Shown here: positions 28,491 through 36,754 of the stretch, one piece after another | Position numbering within the stretch: the first letter of the stretch is position 1 | Layout: each line of letters opens with the position of its first letter | Assembly (NCBI RefSeq): GCF_009761815.1 | Contig: NZ_RWIN01000053.1 | Span: forward strand, 1 to 59,177 | Direction: 5' to 3' | Source: Pseudomonas sp. PB120 | Lineage (GTDB): Bacteria; Pseudomonadota; Gammaproteobacteria; Pseudomonadales; Pseudomonadaceae | DNA: 59,177 nt | Program-made: the position numbers and the translations under genes | Notes under the pieces: generated by a model | Told to the model about the DNA's origin: nothing | Seen by the model: the letters and a program-made list of their open reading frames with translations, nothing else | The model's database searches: none

Positions 28491-29996
28491 ATGTGTGGCA
28501 TCGTCGGTATCGTCGGTAAGTCGAACGTCAATCAGGCGCTGTATGACGCGCTAACCGTCCTCCAGCACCGCGGCCAGGACGCTGCCGGTATTGTCACCAG
28601 CCATGATGGCCGGTTATTCCTGCGCAAGGACAATGGTCTGGTGCGTGACGTGTTCCATCAGCGTCACATGCAGCGCCTGGTCGGGCACATGGGCATTGGC
28701 CATGTGCGTTATCCGACCGCGGGCAGCTCGACCTCGGCCGAAGCTCAACCGTTTTACGTCAACTCGCCTTACGGCATCACCCTGGCGCATAACGGCAACC
28801 TGACCAACGTTGAACAGCTGGCCAAGGAGATTTACGAATCTGACCTGCGCCACGTCAACACCAACTCCGATTCGGAAGTGCTGCTCAACGTGTTCGCGCA
28901 CGAACTGGCCCAGCGCGGCAAGTTGCAACCTACCGAAGAAGATGTCTTCGCGGCCGTCACTGACGTGCACAACCGTTGCGTCGGTGGTTACGCCGTCGTG
29001 GCGATGGTGACCGGCTACGGCATCGTCGGCTTCCGCGATCCGCACGGCATCCGCCCGATCGTGTTCGGCCAGCGTCACACCGACGAAGGCGTCGAATACA
29101 TGATCGCCTCCGAAAGCGTGTCCCTGGACGTGCTCGGTTTCACCCTGATCCGCGACCTGGCGCCGGGCGAAGCGGTCTACATCACTGAAGACGGCAAGCT
29201 GCATACCCGTCAGTGCGCGACCAACCCGTCCCTGACCCCGTGCATCTTCGAGCACGTCTACCTGGCGCGTCCAGACTCGATCATCGACGGCGTGTCGGTC
29301 TACAAGGCCCGTCTGCGCATGGGTGAGAAGCTGGCCGAGAAGATCCTGCGCGAGCGTCCGGATCACGACATCGACGTGGTCATCCCGATTCCGGACACCA
29401 GCCGCACCGCGGCCCTGGAGCTGGCGAACCACCTGGGCGTCAAGTTCCGCGAAGGCTTCGTGAAGAACCGCTACATCGGCCGCACCTTCATCATGCCGGG
29501 CCAGGCAGCACGGAAAAAATCCGTACGCCAGAAACTCAACGCCATCGAACTGGAATTCCGCGGCAAGAACGTCATGCTGGTGGACGACTCCATCGTTCGC
29601 GGCACGACGTGCAAGCAGATCATCCAGATGGCCCGTGAAGCCGGCGCCAAAAACGTTTACTTCTGCTCCGCAGCACCGGCCGTTCGCTACCCGAACGTCT
29701 ACGGCATCGACATGCCTAGTGCTCACGAGCTGATCGCCCACAACCGTTCGACCCAGGACGTGGCGGATCTGATCGGCGCCGACTGGTTGATCTATCAGGA
29801 CCTGCCTGACTTGATCGAAGCGGTCGGTGGCGGCAAGATCAAGATCGACAAGTTCGACTGCGCGGTGTTCGACGGCCAGTACGTCACCGGCGACGTCGAT
29901 GAGGCTTACCTGAACAAGATCGAGCAGGCACGTAACGATGCCTCCAAGGTCAAGACGCAGGCAGTCAGCGCGATCATTGATCTGTATAACAACTGA
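28491..29996 (+). CDS. purF: Amidophosphoribosyltransferase
   Basis: First committed step of purine synthesis: PRPP plus glutamine to phosphoribosylamine. The 501-aa protein has MCGIVGIVG at the start, leaving Cys2 as the N-terminal nucleophile of the glutaminase domain, with no propeptide. The phosphoribosyltransferase domain has [13 protein letters not shown] (PRPP loop, about residue 365). The ATG at 28491 is set by this cysteine; an open frame from 28482 is not the start. A terminator follows directly. Confidence 0.97.
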   Translation: MCGIVGIVGKSNVNQALYDALTVLQHRGQDAAGIVTSHDGRLFLRKDNGLVRDVFHQRHMQRLVGHMGIGHVRYPTAGSSTSAEAQPFYVNSPYGITLAHNGNLTNVEQLAKEIYESDLRHVNTNSDSEVLLNVFAHELAQRGKLQPTEEDVFAAVTDVHNRCVGGYAVVAMVTGYGIVGFRDPHGIRPIVFGQRHTDEGVEYMIASESVSLDVLGFTLIRDLAPGEAVYITEDGKLHTRQCATNPSLTPCIFEHVYLARPDSIIDGVSVYKARLRMGEKLAEKILRERPDHDIDVVIPIPDTSRTAALELANHLGVKFREGFVKNRYIGRTFIMPGQAARKKSVRQKLNAIELEFRGKNVMLVDDSIVRGTTCKQIIQMAREAGAKNVYFCSAAPAVRYPNVYGIDMPSAHELIAHNRSTQDVADLIGADWLIYQDLPDLIEAVGGGKIKIDKFDCAVFDGQYVTGDVDEAYLNKIEQARNDASKVKTQAVSAIIDLYNN

Positions 29997-30002
29997 GTAA
30001 CT

Positions 30003-30026
30003 ACCGGCCCTGAGGGGCCGGTTTTG
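30003..30026 (+). terminator. Intrinsic terminator of purF
   Basis: ACCGGCCC (30003-30010), loop TGAG, GGGCCGGT (30015-30022), then TTTG. The T run is short. It begins seven bases after the purF stop. Confidence 0.75.
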
Positions 30027-30063
30027 TATCTACTAAAAAACGAGCAAGGCAAGGAGTGACAGC

Positions 30064-31275
30064 ATGAGTCAGGATTGGGATGCCGGTCGGTTGGACAGCG
30101 ACCTCGAAGGCGTAGCGTTCGATACCCTGGCCGTACGCGCCGGTCAGCACCGCACGCCGGAAGGCGAACACGGTGATCCGATGTTCTTCACTTCCAGCTA
30201 TGTATTCCGTACCGCTGCTGATGCGGCTGCGCGCTTTGCCGGGGAAGTCCCGGGCAACGTTTACTCGCGCTACACCAACCCGACCGTGCGCGCGTTTGAA
30301 GAGCGCATTGCGGCGCTGGAAAGCGCCGAACAGGCCGTGGCCACCGCCACTGGCATGGCGGCCATCATGGCCGTGGTAATGAGCCTGTGCAGCGCCGGTG
30401 ACCATGTGCTGGTGTCGCGCAGTGTGTTTGGCTCGACCATCAGCCTGTTCGAGAAGTACTTCAAGCGTTTCGGCGTCCAAGTCGACTACGTGCCTCTGGC
30501 GGACTTGTCCGGCTGGGACGCGGCCATCAAGGCCAACACCAAGTTGCTGTTCGTCGAATCGCCGTCCAATCCATTGGCCGAGCTGGTGGACATCACTGCG
30601 TTGTCGGAAATCGCTCATGCCAAAGGCGCGATGCTGGTCGTCGACAACTGCTTCTGCACGCCTGCATTGCAGCAGCCCCTGAACCTGGGCGCGGACATCG
30701 TCGTGCACTCGGCCACCAAGTTCATCGACGGCCAGGGGCGTTGCATGGGCGGTGTAGTGGCCGGTCGCAGCGAGCACATGAAAGAAGTGGTTGGTTTTCT
30801 GCGTACCGCCGGGCCAACCCTGAGCCCGTTTAACGCCTGGATCTTCCTCAAGGGCCTCGAAACCCTCGGCCTGCGGATGAAGGCGCATTGCGCCAACGCC
30901 CAGCAACTGGCCGAATGGCTGGAACAGCAGGACGGCATCGAGAAGGTTCATTACGCCGGCCTCAAGAGCCATCCGCAGCATGAGCTGGCCCAGCGTCAAC
31001 AGAAAGGTTTCGGTGCGGTCGTGAGTTTCGAGGTCAAGGGCGGCAAAGAGGGCGCCTGGCGCTTTATTGATGCAACGCGTCTGATTTCGATCACTGCCAA
31101 CCTCGGCGACACCAAGACCACCATCACGCACCCGAGCACTACCTCTCACGGCCGACTGACGCCGCAAGAGCGCGAAGCGGCGGGTATTCGTGACAGCCTG
31201 ATCCGCATTGCGGTCGGTCTGGAAGACGCGGCAGACCTGCAAGCCGATCTGGCGCGTGGGTTGGCTGCCTTGTGA
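30064..31275 (+). CDS. metZ: O-succinylhomoserine sulfhydrylase
   Basis: PLP enzyme that makes homocysteine directly from O-succinylhomoserine and sulfide, the Pseudomonas route to methionine. The 403-aa protein has the Cys/Met-metabolism PLP signature with the lysine in [18 protein letters not shown] (about residues 214-231), and [19 protein letters not shown] near residue 75. AAGGAGTGACAGC precedes the ATG. An SDR gene overlaps its stop by four bases. Confidence 0.95.
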   Translation: MSQDWDAGRLDSDLEGVAFDTLAVRAGQHRTPEGEHGDPMFFTSSYVFRTAADAAARFAGEVPGNVYSRYTNPTVRAFEERIAALESAEQAVATATGMAAIMAVVMSLCSAGDHVLVSRSVFGSTISLFEKYFKRFGVQVDYVPLADLSGWDAAIKANTKLLFVESPSNPLAELVDITALSEIAHAKGAMLVVDNCFCTPALQQPLNLGADIVVHSATKFIDGQGRCMGGVVAGRSEHMKEVVGFLRTAGPTLSPFNAWIFLKGLETLGLRMKAHCANAQQLAEWLEQQDGIEKVHYAGLKSHPQHELAQRQQKGFGAVVSFEVKGGKEGAWRFIDATRLISITANLGDTKTTITHPSTTSHGRLTPQEREAAGIRDSLIRIAVGLEDAADLQADLARGLAAL

Positions 31276-32048
31276 TCGAGTTGTCCACGTCGAGTACCGG
31301 CACCAATGGCCGCGTCGCACTGGTGACCGGTGCTGCGCGGGGCATCGGTCTGGGCATTGCGGCCTGGCTGATCAGCGAAGGCTGGCAGGTGGTGCTGACG
31401 GACCTGGACCGGGTGCGCGGCTCGAAAGTGGCGAAGGTGCTGGGCGACAACGCCTGGTTCATCGCCATGGATGTCGCGAATGAAGGGCAGGTGGCGCTGG
31501 GCGTTGCCGAGGTGCTGGGGCAGTTCGGGCGCCTGGATGCACTGGTGTGCAACGCGGCAGTGGCCGATCCGCATAACATCACTCTGGAAAGTCTCGACCT
31601 GGCGTACTGGAATCGGGTGCTGGCGGTCAATCTCAGTGGGCCGATGCTGTTGGCCAAGCACTGCGCCCCCTACCTGCGTGCTCACAGCGGGGCGATCGTC
31701 AACCTGGCGTCGACCCGCGCCGGGCAGTCAGAGCCCGACACCGAGGCCTATGCGGCGAGCAAGGGCGGGTTGCTGGCCCTGACTCACGCGTTGGCCATCA
31801 GCCTGGGTCCGGAAATCCGCGTGAATGCGGTCAGCCCTGGCTGGATCGATACACGAGACCCATCAGTGCGGCGTGCCGAGCCCCTGACCGATGCCGACCA
31901 TGCCCAGCATCCAGCGGGCAGGGTAGGGACCGTTGAGGATGTCGCGGCGATGGTTGCCTGGTTGCTGTCGAAGAACGCCGGGTTCGTTACGGGCCAGGAG
32001 TTTGTGGTGGATGGCGGCATGACCAAGAAGATGATTTACAGCGAATAA
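31272..32048 (+). CDS. Short-chain dehydrogenase/reductase (SDR)
   Basis: A 258-aa Rossmann oxidoreductase with all classical SDR marks: TGAARGIG (about residues 19-26), CNAAVA (about 93), the catalytic Ser in NLASTRAG and YAASK (about 157-161). The C-terminal VDGG is also present. The start GTG overlaps the metZ stop (GTGA), so it is co-translated with metZ. This order is common in Pseudomonas, but the substrate is unknown and a role in methionine metabolism is not shown. Confidence 0.9.
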   Translation: MIELSTSSTGTNGRVALVTGAARGIGLGIAAWLISEGWQVVLTDLDRVRGSKVAKVLGDNAWFIAMDVANEGQVALGVAEVLGQFGRLDALVCNAAVADPHNITLESLDLAYWNRVLAVNLSGPMLLAKHCAPYLRAHSGAIVNLASTRAGQSEPDTEAYAASKGGLLALTHALAISLGPEIRVNAVSPGWIDTRDPSVRRAEPLTDADHAQHPAGRVGTVEDVAAMVAWLLSKNAGFVTGQEFVVDGGMTKKMIYSE

Positions 32049-32092
32049 TCCGAATCCAATGTCCAGCATGGATGTTGAATGTGCCGGGGGGC

Positions 32093-32156
32093 ATCGCGAG
32101 CAGGCTCGCTCCCACAGTGGATGGTGTTTTTAATGTGGGAGTTGGGCTGCTCGCGA
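32093..32156. repeat. REP-like inverted doublet, decayed right arm
   Basis: ATCGCGAGCAGGCTCGCTCC at 32093 is answered by GGGAGTTGGGCTGCTCGCGA. The right arm has several mismatches. Confidence 0.7.
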
Positions 32157-32220
32157 AAGCAGCCGATGCGGTACTGATTGAAAGAATTTTGTCTTTTTCA
32201 GAAAAACTTCAATCCTGCTA

Positions 32221-32249
32221 TTGACTTAGGTTCGCTACCTGCGTAAATT
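32221..32249 (+). promoter_or_regulatory. Sigma70 promoter of the tRNA-Val/Asp cluster
   Basis: TTGACT (32221-32226), a 17-base spacer and TAAATT (32244-32249), 22 bases before tRNA-Val. An A/T-rich stretch precedes the -35 and a GC-rich stretch (TCGCGGCC) follows the -10, as expected for a stable-RNA promoter. Confidence 0.75.
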
Positions 32250-32271
32250 TCGCGGCCTCGGAGATGCAAAC

Positions 32272-32347
32272 GGGTGATTAGCTCAGCTGGGAGAGCGTCT
32301 GCCTTACAAGCAGAATGTCGGCGGTTCGATCCCGTCATCACCCACCA
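32272..32347 (+). tRNA. tRNA-Val (anticodon TAC)
   Basis: A 76-base cloverleaf: acceptor GGGTGAT/ATCACCC, anticodon stem TCTGC/GCAGA with loop CTTACAA (TAC), T loop TTCGATC, encoded ACCA. Confidence 0.97.
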
Positions 32348-32402
32348 CTTCCGAGAGTCTTGCGAAAGCAAGATGGAAGCTTTTAAAAGCCTCCACCGAC
32401 GC

Positions 32403-32479
32403 GCAGCGGTAGTTCAGTCGGTTAGAATACCGGCCTGTCACGCCGGGGGTCGCGGGTTCGAGTCCCGTCCGCTGCGCCA
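32403..32479 (+). tRNA. tRNA-Asp (anticodon GTC), copy 1
   Basis: A 77-base cloverleaf: acceptor GCAGCGG/CCGCTGC, anticodon stem CGGCC/GCCGG region with loop CTGTCAC (GTC), T arm CGGGTTCGAGTCCCG, encoded GCCA. Confidence 0.97.
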
Positions 32480-32571
32480 TATTTTACGAATCGGATTTTT
32501 TCGGTTCGCGATTGAAAAGCACCGAAGCTTTCAGTCAAACGAGTTACTTGGACGCAAGTCCAAAGCGATAC

Positions 32572-32648
32572 GCAGCGGTAGTTCAGTCGGTTAGAATACC
32601 GGCCTGTCACGCCGGGGGTCGCGGGTTCGAGTCCCGTCCGCTGCGCCA
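32572..32648 (+). tRNA. tRNA-Asp (anticodon GTC), copy 2
   Basis: Identical to 32403-32479, 92 bases after it. The spacers around the two copies are not similar beyond a few bases, unlike the Ala/Glu duplication. Confidence 0.97.
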
Positions 32649-32722
32649 TATCAGCCTCAAGGCCCACTGAACGCCTTGGAGCTACGAAGAAAGCCGCTGG
32701 CTACTTCGAGTCGATAGCAAAG

Positions 32723-32749
32723 ACCCTGGTCGAAAGACCGGGGTTTTTT
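32723..32749 (+). terminator. Intrinsic terminator of the tRNA-Val/Asp cluster
   Basis: CCCTGGTC (32724-32731), tetraloop GAAA, GACCGGGG (32736-32743, one mismatch), then six T. Confidence 0.9.
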
Positions 32750-32809
32750 GTGTCTGCAATTTGCCTTTTTACTGTTCCGGCGAAGACGGCAGCCCCGATA
32801 GCGCATGAC

Positions 32810-33802
32810 TCAGGGCCTGAACTGGCTCGGCGCTACGCCGCTCCAGCGCACAAACGCATGACGGAAACTGGCGGTCTCGCTGAAACCCAAGGCCTCGGCG
32901 ATCCGGTAGATCGGCATCTGCTCCTCGCACAGCATCTGCTTGGCTTGCTCAAACCGCAGTTCGTCCAGCAACTCCTGATAGCTGCAACCCGAATCCTTGA
33001 GGTGCCGACGCAAGGTTCGTGCCGAGCAATTCATTTGCTCTGCCAGGCCTTCGAGCCCCGGTGCGGCGTTCAGTTGAGCCCTGAGCAATTGGCGGATCCG
33101 TCCCAGCCACGCCTGACGCCCGGTGAATTCAGTGTTCTGCTTGCGGCAGCGTTCGGCCATGGCCTGGTGAGTGATCACGTCCGCCAGCGGCAACGGTTGA
33201 TCGAGCCAGCGGCGTTCGAAGGCGAATGCGTTGTCCCGCGCCTCGAAGTGCAGGGGGCAGTTGAAGTGTTCGGCGTAGGTCGACTCATAGTCAGGCGCCG
33301 CGTGTTCGAAGCGCGCGCCCAACAGCGGCAGCGGATGCCCCAGCAGGTCATCGCAGATGACTTTCAGCGACACCAGACAGAACTCGGCATTGAACACCGC
33401 CAGTGCCGGGTTCTCCCGGTAATCGGCGGCGACGAACCAGACACGTTCACTGTCGTCTTCAAGGCTCAGCTCGAAAAGTGTTCCCAATAGCGCCGGATAG
33501 CGCAACGCCAGCCGCAAGGCGTCACCGAAGGTGGCACTGGTGAGCAAGGCATAACCAAGCATCCCGTAGGACGAAACGTGCATCCGCTGGCCCAGCTCCA
33601 GGCCGATATCGCGCTTGAGGGCGACCGCGTTGGCGCAGACCTGCATCTCTTGATTGGTGGTAATGCGTGTGTCGGCCCGGGCCAAATCAGCGGCGCTGAT
33701 GCCGCTGCCGGCCAACAGCTCCTCGCTGGACAAGCCTTCGGCCTTGAAGGTGTTGAGCACCAGCGAAACGGCGTTGAGGGTGGTGAGGTGGGAGTGGAGC
33801 AT
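32810..33802 (-). CDS. AraC-family transcriptional regulator
   Basis: A 330-aa regulator with the Pseudomonas-type Arabinose_bd N-terminal domain (about residues 15-200) and a C-terminal double helix-turn-helix (about 230-325). Marks in the HTH part are MNCSARTLRRHLKDSG and YRIAEALGFSETASFRHAFVRWSG. It is the last gene of a leftward series after a LysE exporter (63 bases away). It may control this or a distant operon. The inducer is unknown. Confidence 0.9.
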   Translation of the reverse strand: MLHSHLTTLNAVSLVLNTFKAEGLSSEELLAGSGISAADLARADTRITTNQEMQVCANAVALKRDIGLELGQRMHVSSYGMLGYALLTSATFGDALRLALRYPALLGTLFELSLEDDSERVWFVAADYRENPALAVFNAEFCLVSLKVICDDLLGHPLPLLGARFEHAAPDYESTYAEHFNCPLHFEARDNAFAFERRWLDQPLPLADVITHQAMAERCRKQNTEFTGRQAWLGRIRQLLRAQLNAAPGLEGLAEQMNCSARTLRRHLKDSGCSYQELLDELRFEQAKQMLCEEQMPIYRIAEALGFSETASFRHAFVRWSGVAPSQFRP

Positions 33803-33865
33803 GTTCGGTTCCAGCGTCTAGGTGCTGGAACCGAGCAAGTTGTGTGCCGATCGGCAGGTGACGCC

Positions 33866-34495
33866 TCAATGACCGCTGAGCAACGAAGCCGCTCCCGCAC
33901 CACTGAACAGGCCGGCGCTGATTCGGTTGAACCAACTCTGACCCTTGCCGCTGCGCAAGTAGCGCGCCGCGCCATGGGCACCGAGGCCGTAGGCCAGCTT
34001 GCACAGCAGGTCCAGCACGGTCCATGTCGCGATCATCACCAGCAGTTGCGGCAGGAAAGGTTGTTCGGCGCTCAAAAACTGCGGCAGGAAGGCGGCGAAG
34101 AACAGGATGTCTTTAGGATTGCTGGCGCCCAATACGAAGGCGCGGCCGAACAGCGCACGAAAGCGTGGGACCGGCGCAGCCTGAGGCACTTCAGCGCCTT
34201 GGGAAGGCTGACGCGATTGCTGCCAGCTCTGCCAGGCAAGGTAGAACAGGTACAGCGCGCCGACGACTTTCAAGGCACTGAACAACTGTTCCGACGCGAG
34301 CAGAAGGGCGCCAAGGCCGAGTGCCGACGCGCTGAGCAAGCAGATCGAGGCAATCACACCGCCGAGGAACGCTGGGTAAGAACGGCGCAAACCGTAATTC
34401 AGACTGTTGCTGATCATCAGCAAAGACAGGGGCCCCGGGATCAGGATCACTACCAGCGCAGCGCCGCTGAACAGCAGCCAGGTTTCCAGACTCAT
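33866..34495 (-). CDS. LysE/RhtB-family amino-acid exporter
   Basis: A 209-aa inner-membrane protein with about six helices. The start MSLETWLLFSGAALVVILIPGP contains the PGP motif of the LysE family. I use the ATG at 34495 because GGAGGAAAGTG lies just before it; an open frame ten codons longer is unlikely. The exported metabolite is unknown (homoserine, threonine or lysine in studied members). It is separated from the upstream NCS2 gene by a terminator-like stem and followed by the AraC gene. Confidence 0.88.
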   Translation of the reverse strand: MSLETWLLFSGAALVVILIPGPLSLLMISNSLNYGLRRSYPAFLGGVIASICLLSASALGLGALLLASEQLFSALKVVGALYLFYLAWQSWQQSRQPSQGAEVPQAAPVPRFRALFGRAFVLGASNPKDILFFAAFLPQFLSAEQPFLPQLLVMIATWTVLDLLCKLAYGLGAHGAARYLRSGKGQSWFNRISAGLFSGAGAASLLSGH

Positions 34496-34513
34496 CACTT
34501 TCCTCCATTTGTG

Positions 34514-34541
34514 CAAAAGCCCCACCCGACGGGGTGAGGCT
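34514..34541 (-). terminator. Terminator between the NCS2 and LysE genes
   Basis: Read on the minus strand: AGCCTCACCC, loop, GGGTGGGGCT, then TTTTG. The stem has one mismatch and the T run is short. It follows the NCS2 stop by 20 bases. Confidence 0.65.
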
Positions 34542-34560
34542 GGTTTGAAGCCTGTAACGC

Positions 34561-35910
34561 TTACAAGAAGATGAACTTAGCGATGAATATCGCGCAGAGC
34601 ACCCACAGGCTCACGGAAATTTCCTTGTACTTGCCGGTACCGGCCTTCAGCGCCACGTAGGTGATGAAACCCAGGGCAATGCCGTCGGCGACGGAGAAGG
34701 TCAGGGGCATCATGATCGCGGTAACGATGGCCGGAATGCTGTCGGTGGCCTCGTCCCATTCGATGTGGGCCATGCCGCCCATCATCAGCATCGCAACGTA
34801 AATCAGTGCACCCGCGGTTGCATAAGCGGGAATCATGCCCGCCAGTGGTGCGAAGAACATGGCCGCAATAAACAGCACGCCGACGGTCACGGCGGTAAGA
34901 CCTGTCCGGCCGCCCGCTGCGACGCCTGCCGCACTTTCCACGTAGCTGGTCACCGGTGGCACGCCCACGACGGCCCCGAAGACACTGGACGCACTGTCAG
35001 CTTTCATGGCGCGGGAGAGGTTTTCAATCCGGCCATCGGCACCGACCAGATTGGCGCGTTGGGCAACACCCATCAGCGTGCCGGCGGTGTCGAACATGTG
35101 CACGAAGAGGAAGGCCAGTACCACGCTGATCATGCTGACGTTAAACACGCCGGCGAGATTCATGGCCATCCAGGTCGGTGCCAGGCTCGGTGGAGCAGAC
35201 ATGATCCCTTCGTAATGCACCAGACCCAGGCCCCAACCGGCCAGCGTCACGGTGATGATGCTGATGAGGATCGCGCCGAACACTTTGTGGTAGCTGAGGA
35301 TGGCGATCATCAGGAAGCAGATGGCGGCCAACAGCGGGCCAGGCTCGCGCAGGGAGCCCAGTTTGATCAAGGTGGCCGGGCTATCGACGACGATGCCTGC
35401 GGTTTTCAAGCCGATCAGCCCCAGGAACAGGCCCACGCCGGCGCCCATGGCGAAGCGCAAACTGACGGGAATACTGTTGAGTAGCCACTCGCGGATTCGC
35501 GAGAAGGTCAGGATCATGAACAACACGCCCGAGACAAACACCGCACCGAGGGCGGTTTCCCAGTTGTAGCCCATGGTGCCGACCACGGTGTAGGTGAAGA
35601 AGGCGTTCAGGCCCATACCCGGCGCCAGGCCGACCGGCCAGTTGGCGTACAGGCCCATCAACAGGCAGCCCAGTGCAGCGGCGATGCAGGTGGCGACAAA
35701 CGCGGCACCATGGTCGATACCGGCGTCGGCCATGATGTTCGGGTTGACGAAGATGATGTAGGCCATGGTGATGAAGGTTGTCAGACCGGCAATCAGCTCG
35801 GTCTTCACCGTGGTGCCATGCAAGCTGAGTTTAAAGATGCGCTCCAGCCAGCCAGTGCGTAAAGGCGGCGAGAGATCCAGCGTCGATGCTTCGGATTTGC
35901 GGCTTTCCAC
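34561..35910 (-). CDS. NCS2 purine permease (AzgA/GhxP-like)
   Basis: A 449-aa inner-membrane proton symporter, about 13-14 helices, of the adenine/hypoxanthine/guanine branch. FITMAYIIFVNPNIM (about residues 47-61), GMGLNAFFTYTVVG and the region LFVHMFDTAGTLMGVA are typical of this COG2252 group. The start is a GTG preceded by GAGGAGT at a good distance. The 5' region has a 12-base palindrome next to the -10 and a GC hairpin in the leader, suggesting control by a purine-related repressor (inference). No purine catabolism genes lie next to it. Confidence 0.88.
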   Translation of the reverse strand: MESRKSEASTLDLSPPLRTGWLERIFKLSLHGTTVKTELIAGLTTFITMAYIIFVNPNIMADAGIDHGAAFVATCIAAALGCLLMGLYANWPVGLAPGMGLNAFFTYTVVGTMGYNWETALGAVFVSGVLFMILTFSRIREWLLNSIPVSLRFAMGAGVGLFLGLIGLKTAGIVVDSPATLIKLGSLREPGPLLAAICFLMIAILSYHKVFGAILISIITVTLAGWGLGLVHYEGIMSAPPSLAPTWMAMNLAGVFNVSMISVVLAFLFVHMFDTAGTLMGVAQRANLVGADGRIENLSRAMKADSASSVFGAVVGVPPVTSYVESAAGVAAGGRTGLTAVTVGVLFIAAMFFAPLAGMIPAYATAGALIYVAMLMMGGMAHIEWDEATDSIPAIVTAIMMPLTFSVADGIALGFITYVALKAGTGKYKEISVSLWVLCAIFIAKFIFL

Positions 35911-35946
35911 AGCGAGTACTCCTCAAGAGTTTTATTGTTATTTCCA

Positions 35947-35976
35947 GGGCCGGACCCATGAGGGTGGCAGCGGCCC
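35947..35976 (-). other. GC hairpin in the NCS2 leader
   Basis: GGGCCG (35947-35952) pairs with CGGCCC (35971-35976), and ACCC with GGGT inside, leaving an asymmetric internal loop of five against one bases. It lies 37-66 bases before the GTG start and is not followed by a T run on the minus strand, so it is not a simple terminator. It may be a cis-regulatory RNA element (inference). Confidence 0.4.
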
Positions 35977-35997
35977 TTTGAGGCACTTGCGAATTTG

Positions 35998-36013
35998 TTG
36001 ACCGGTTGGTCAG
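35998..36013. promoter_or_regulatory. Inverted repeat TTGACC-N4-GGTCAG
   Basis: TTGACC GGTT GGTCAG is a near-perfect dyad about 90 bases before the NCS2 start, downstream of the supposed -10. It could be a second operator. Confidence 0.35.
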
Positions 36014-36038
36014 GAACTCGCACGAAGTGGATTATGCT

Positions 36039-36050
36039 TTTGTATACAAA
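36039..36050. promoter_or_regulatory. Palindromic operator TTTGTATACAAA
   Basis: A perfect 12-base palindrome immediately upstream of CATAAT, the likely minus-strand -10 of the NCS2 gene. The core TNGTATACNA is the general operator form of FadR/FCD-type GntR regulators. Its position in the promoter spacer suggests repression. Confidence 0.55.
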
Positions 36051-36122
36051 TAAAGCAAATAATGTTTTTGGTTTTGTAGACGAAAAATTTGGTGGGAGGG
36101 ATATATCGCCTGTCAGGACGTT

Positions 36123-36186
36123 ATCGCGAGCAGGCTCACTCCCACCTTTGATTGCATTTCCCTGTGGGAGCGAGCCTGCTCGCGAT
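36123..36186. repeat. REP-like inverted doublet (GAGCGAGC type)
   Basis: ATCGCGAGCAGGCTCACTCC at 36123 is mirrored by GGGAGCGAGCCTGCTCGCGAT. It carries the same single mismatch in the left arm (CTCACTCC) as the copy at 23032, so the two are close relatives. Confidence 0.85.
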
Positions 36187-36226
36187 GACCTCAGATGGGT
36201 TGCCGAAAAAACAGCAGGTAAAACGA

Positions 36227-36673
36227 TCAGTCAGCCGCCACCTGGCCTTTCCCCAGCGCCAGATTTACCGCCATCCAGCCATTTACCGCCGTTTCCCCGG
36301 CTTCGGTAAACACCCGCTCCAGTAACTTCACCTGTTCACGTCGCAGCGCCTGTTCGAAGCGTGCACCCTCGTCGGTCAGTTCCAGCAATCGCTTACGCCC
36401 GTCGGTTTGCGACGCGACACTGTTTACCACCTGCATTTCCACCAACTGGCGTAGCGGCATGTTCAGCGCCTGCTTGGTCACCCCGAGCAAGGCCAGCAGC
36501 TCCTTGACGCTCAGGTTCGGGTAGCGCGCGATGAAAAACACGATGCGCTGATGCACCCGGCTCAAACCGCGTCGCTCGAGCATTTCGTCGGCCTTGGCGG
36601 TGAATGCCTGATAGCCGAAGAAAAACGCTTCCATGGCTTGCTGTTGGGAGGAGGGGTTTTTAAGGTCAAGCAT
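36227..36673 (-). CDS. MarR-family transcriptional regulator
   Basis: A 148-aa winged-helix regulator. The central wHTH (about residues 40-105) includes LSVKELLALLGVTKQALNMPLRQLVEMQVV and the wing DGRKRLLELTDEG (these motifs are quoted in part). The start at 36673 gives MLDLKNPSSQQQ; a longer frame from 36691 is possible. It is divergent from an aminotransferase gene with 81 bases between starts, and an inverted repeat lies at 36707-36721. The aminotransferase is its most likely target, besides itself. Confidence 0.88.
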   Translation of the reverse strand: MLDLKNPSSQQQAMEAFFFGYQAFTAKADEMLERRGLSRVHQRIVFFIARYPNLSVKELLALLGVTKQALNMPLRQLVEMQVVNSVASQTDGRKRLLELTDEGARFEQALRREQVKLLERVFTEAGETAVNGWMAVNLALGKGQVAAD

Positions 36674-36706
36674 GTTGACGTATCCGCGCAAGTTGTCGTA
36701 ATTTCG

Positions 36707-36721
36707 GTCAATCAGTTTGAC
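36707..36721. promoter_or_regulatory. Inverted repeat GTCAA-N5-TTGAC between marR and aminotransferase
   Basis: GTCAA (36707-36711) and TTGAC (36717-36721) form a dyad in the middle of the 81-base divergent gap. TTGACT also reads as a -35 box for the plus strand. It is a good candidate for the MarR operator (inference). Confidence 0.45.
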
Positions 36722-36754
36722 TCATTTTCCTCTGGCCTCGCTACCGGTGACCCC

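Larger units (their letters stand above)
35911..36226. other. Intergenic region upstream of the NCS2 permease
   Basis: This 316-base gap has no gene that I can support. From left to right it holds the leader hairpin (35947-35976), an inverted repeat (35998-36013), and a -10-like CATAAT on the minus strand (36031-36036). Next come the palindrome TTTGTATACAAA (36039-36050) and a REP-like doublet (36123-36186) behind the end of the MarR gene. Confidence 0.6.

Noticed and set aside
30027..30063. Possible SAM-sensing leader before metZ
   Set aside because: Only 37 bases lie between the purF terminator and the metZ start, too short for a known SAM or SAH riboswitch.
36123..36186. Intergenic inverted repeats considered as intrinsic terminators
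   Set aside because: The stems are long and GC-rich but have no T run on either strand, and the same sequences recur between unrelated genes, so they are REP-like elements.
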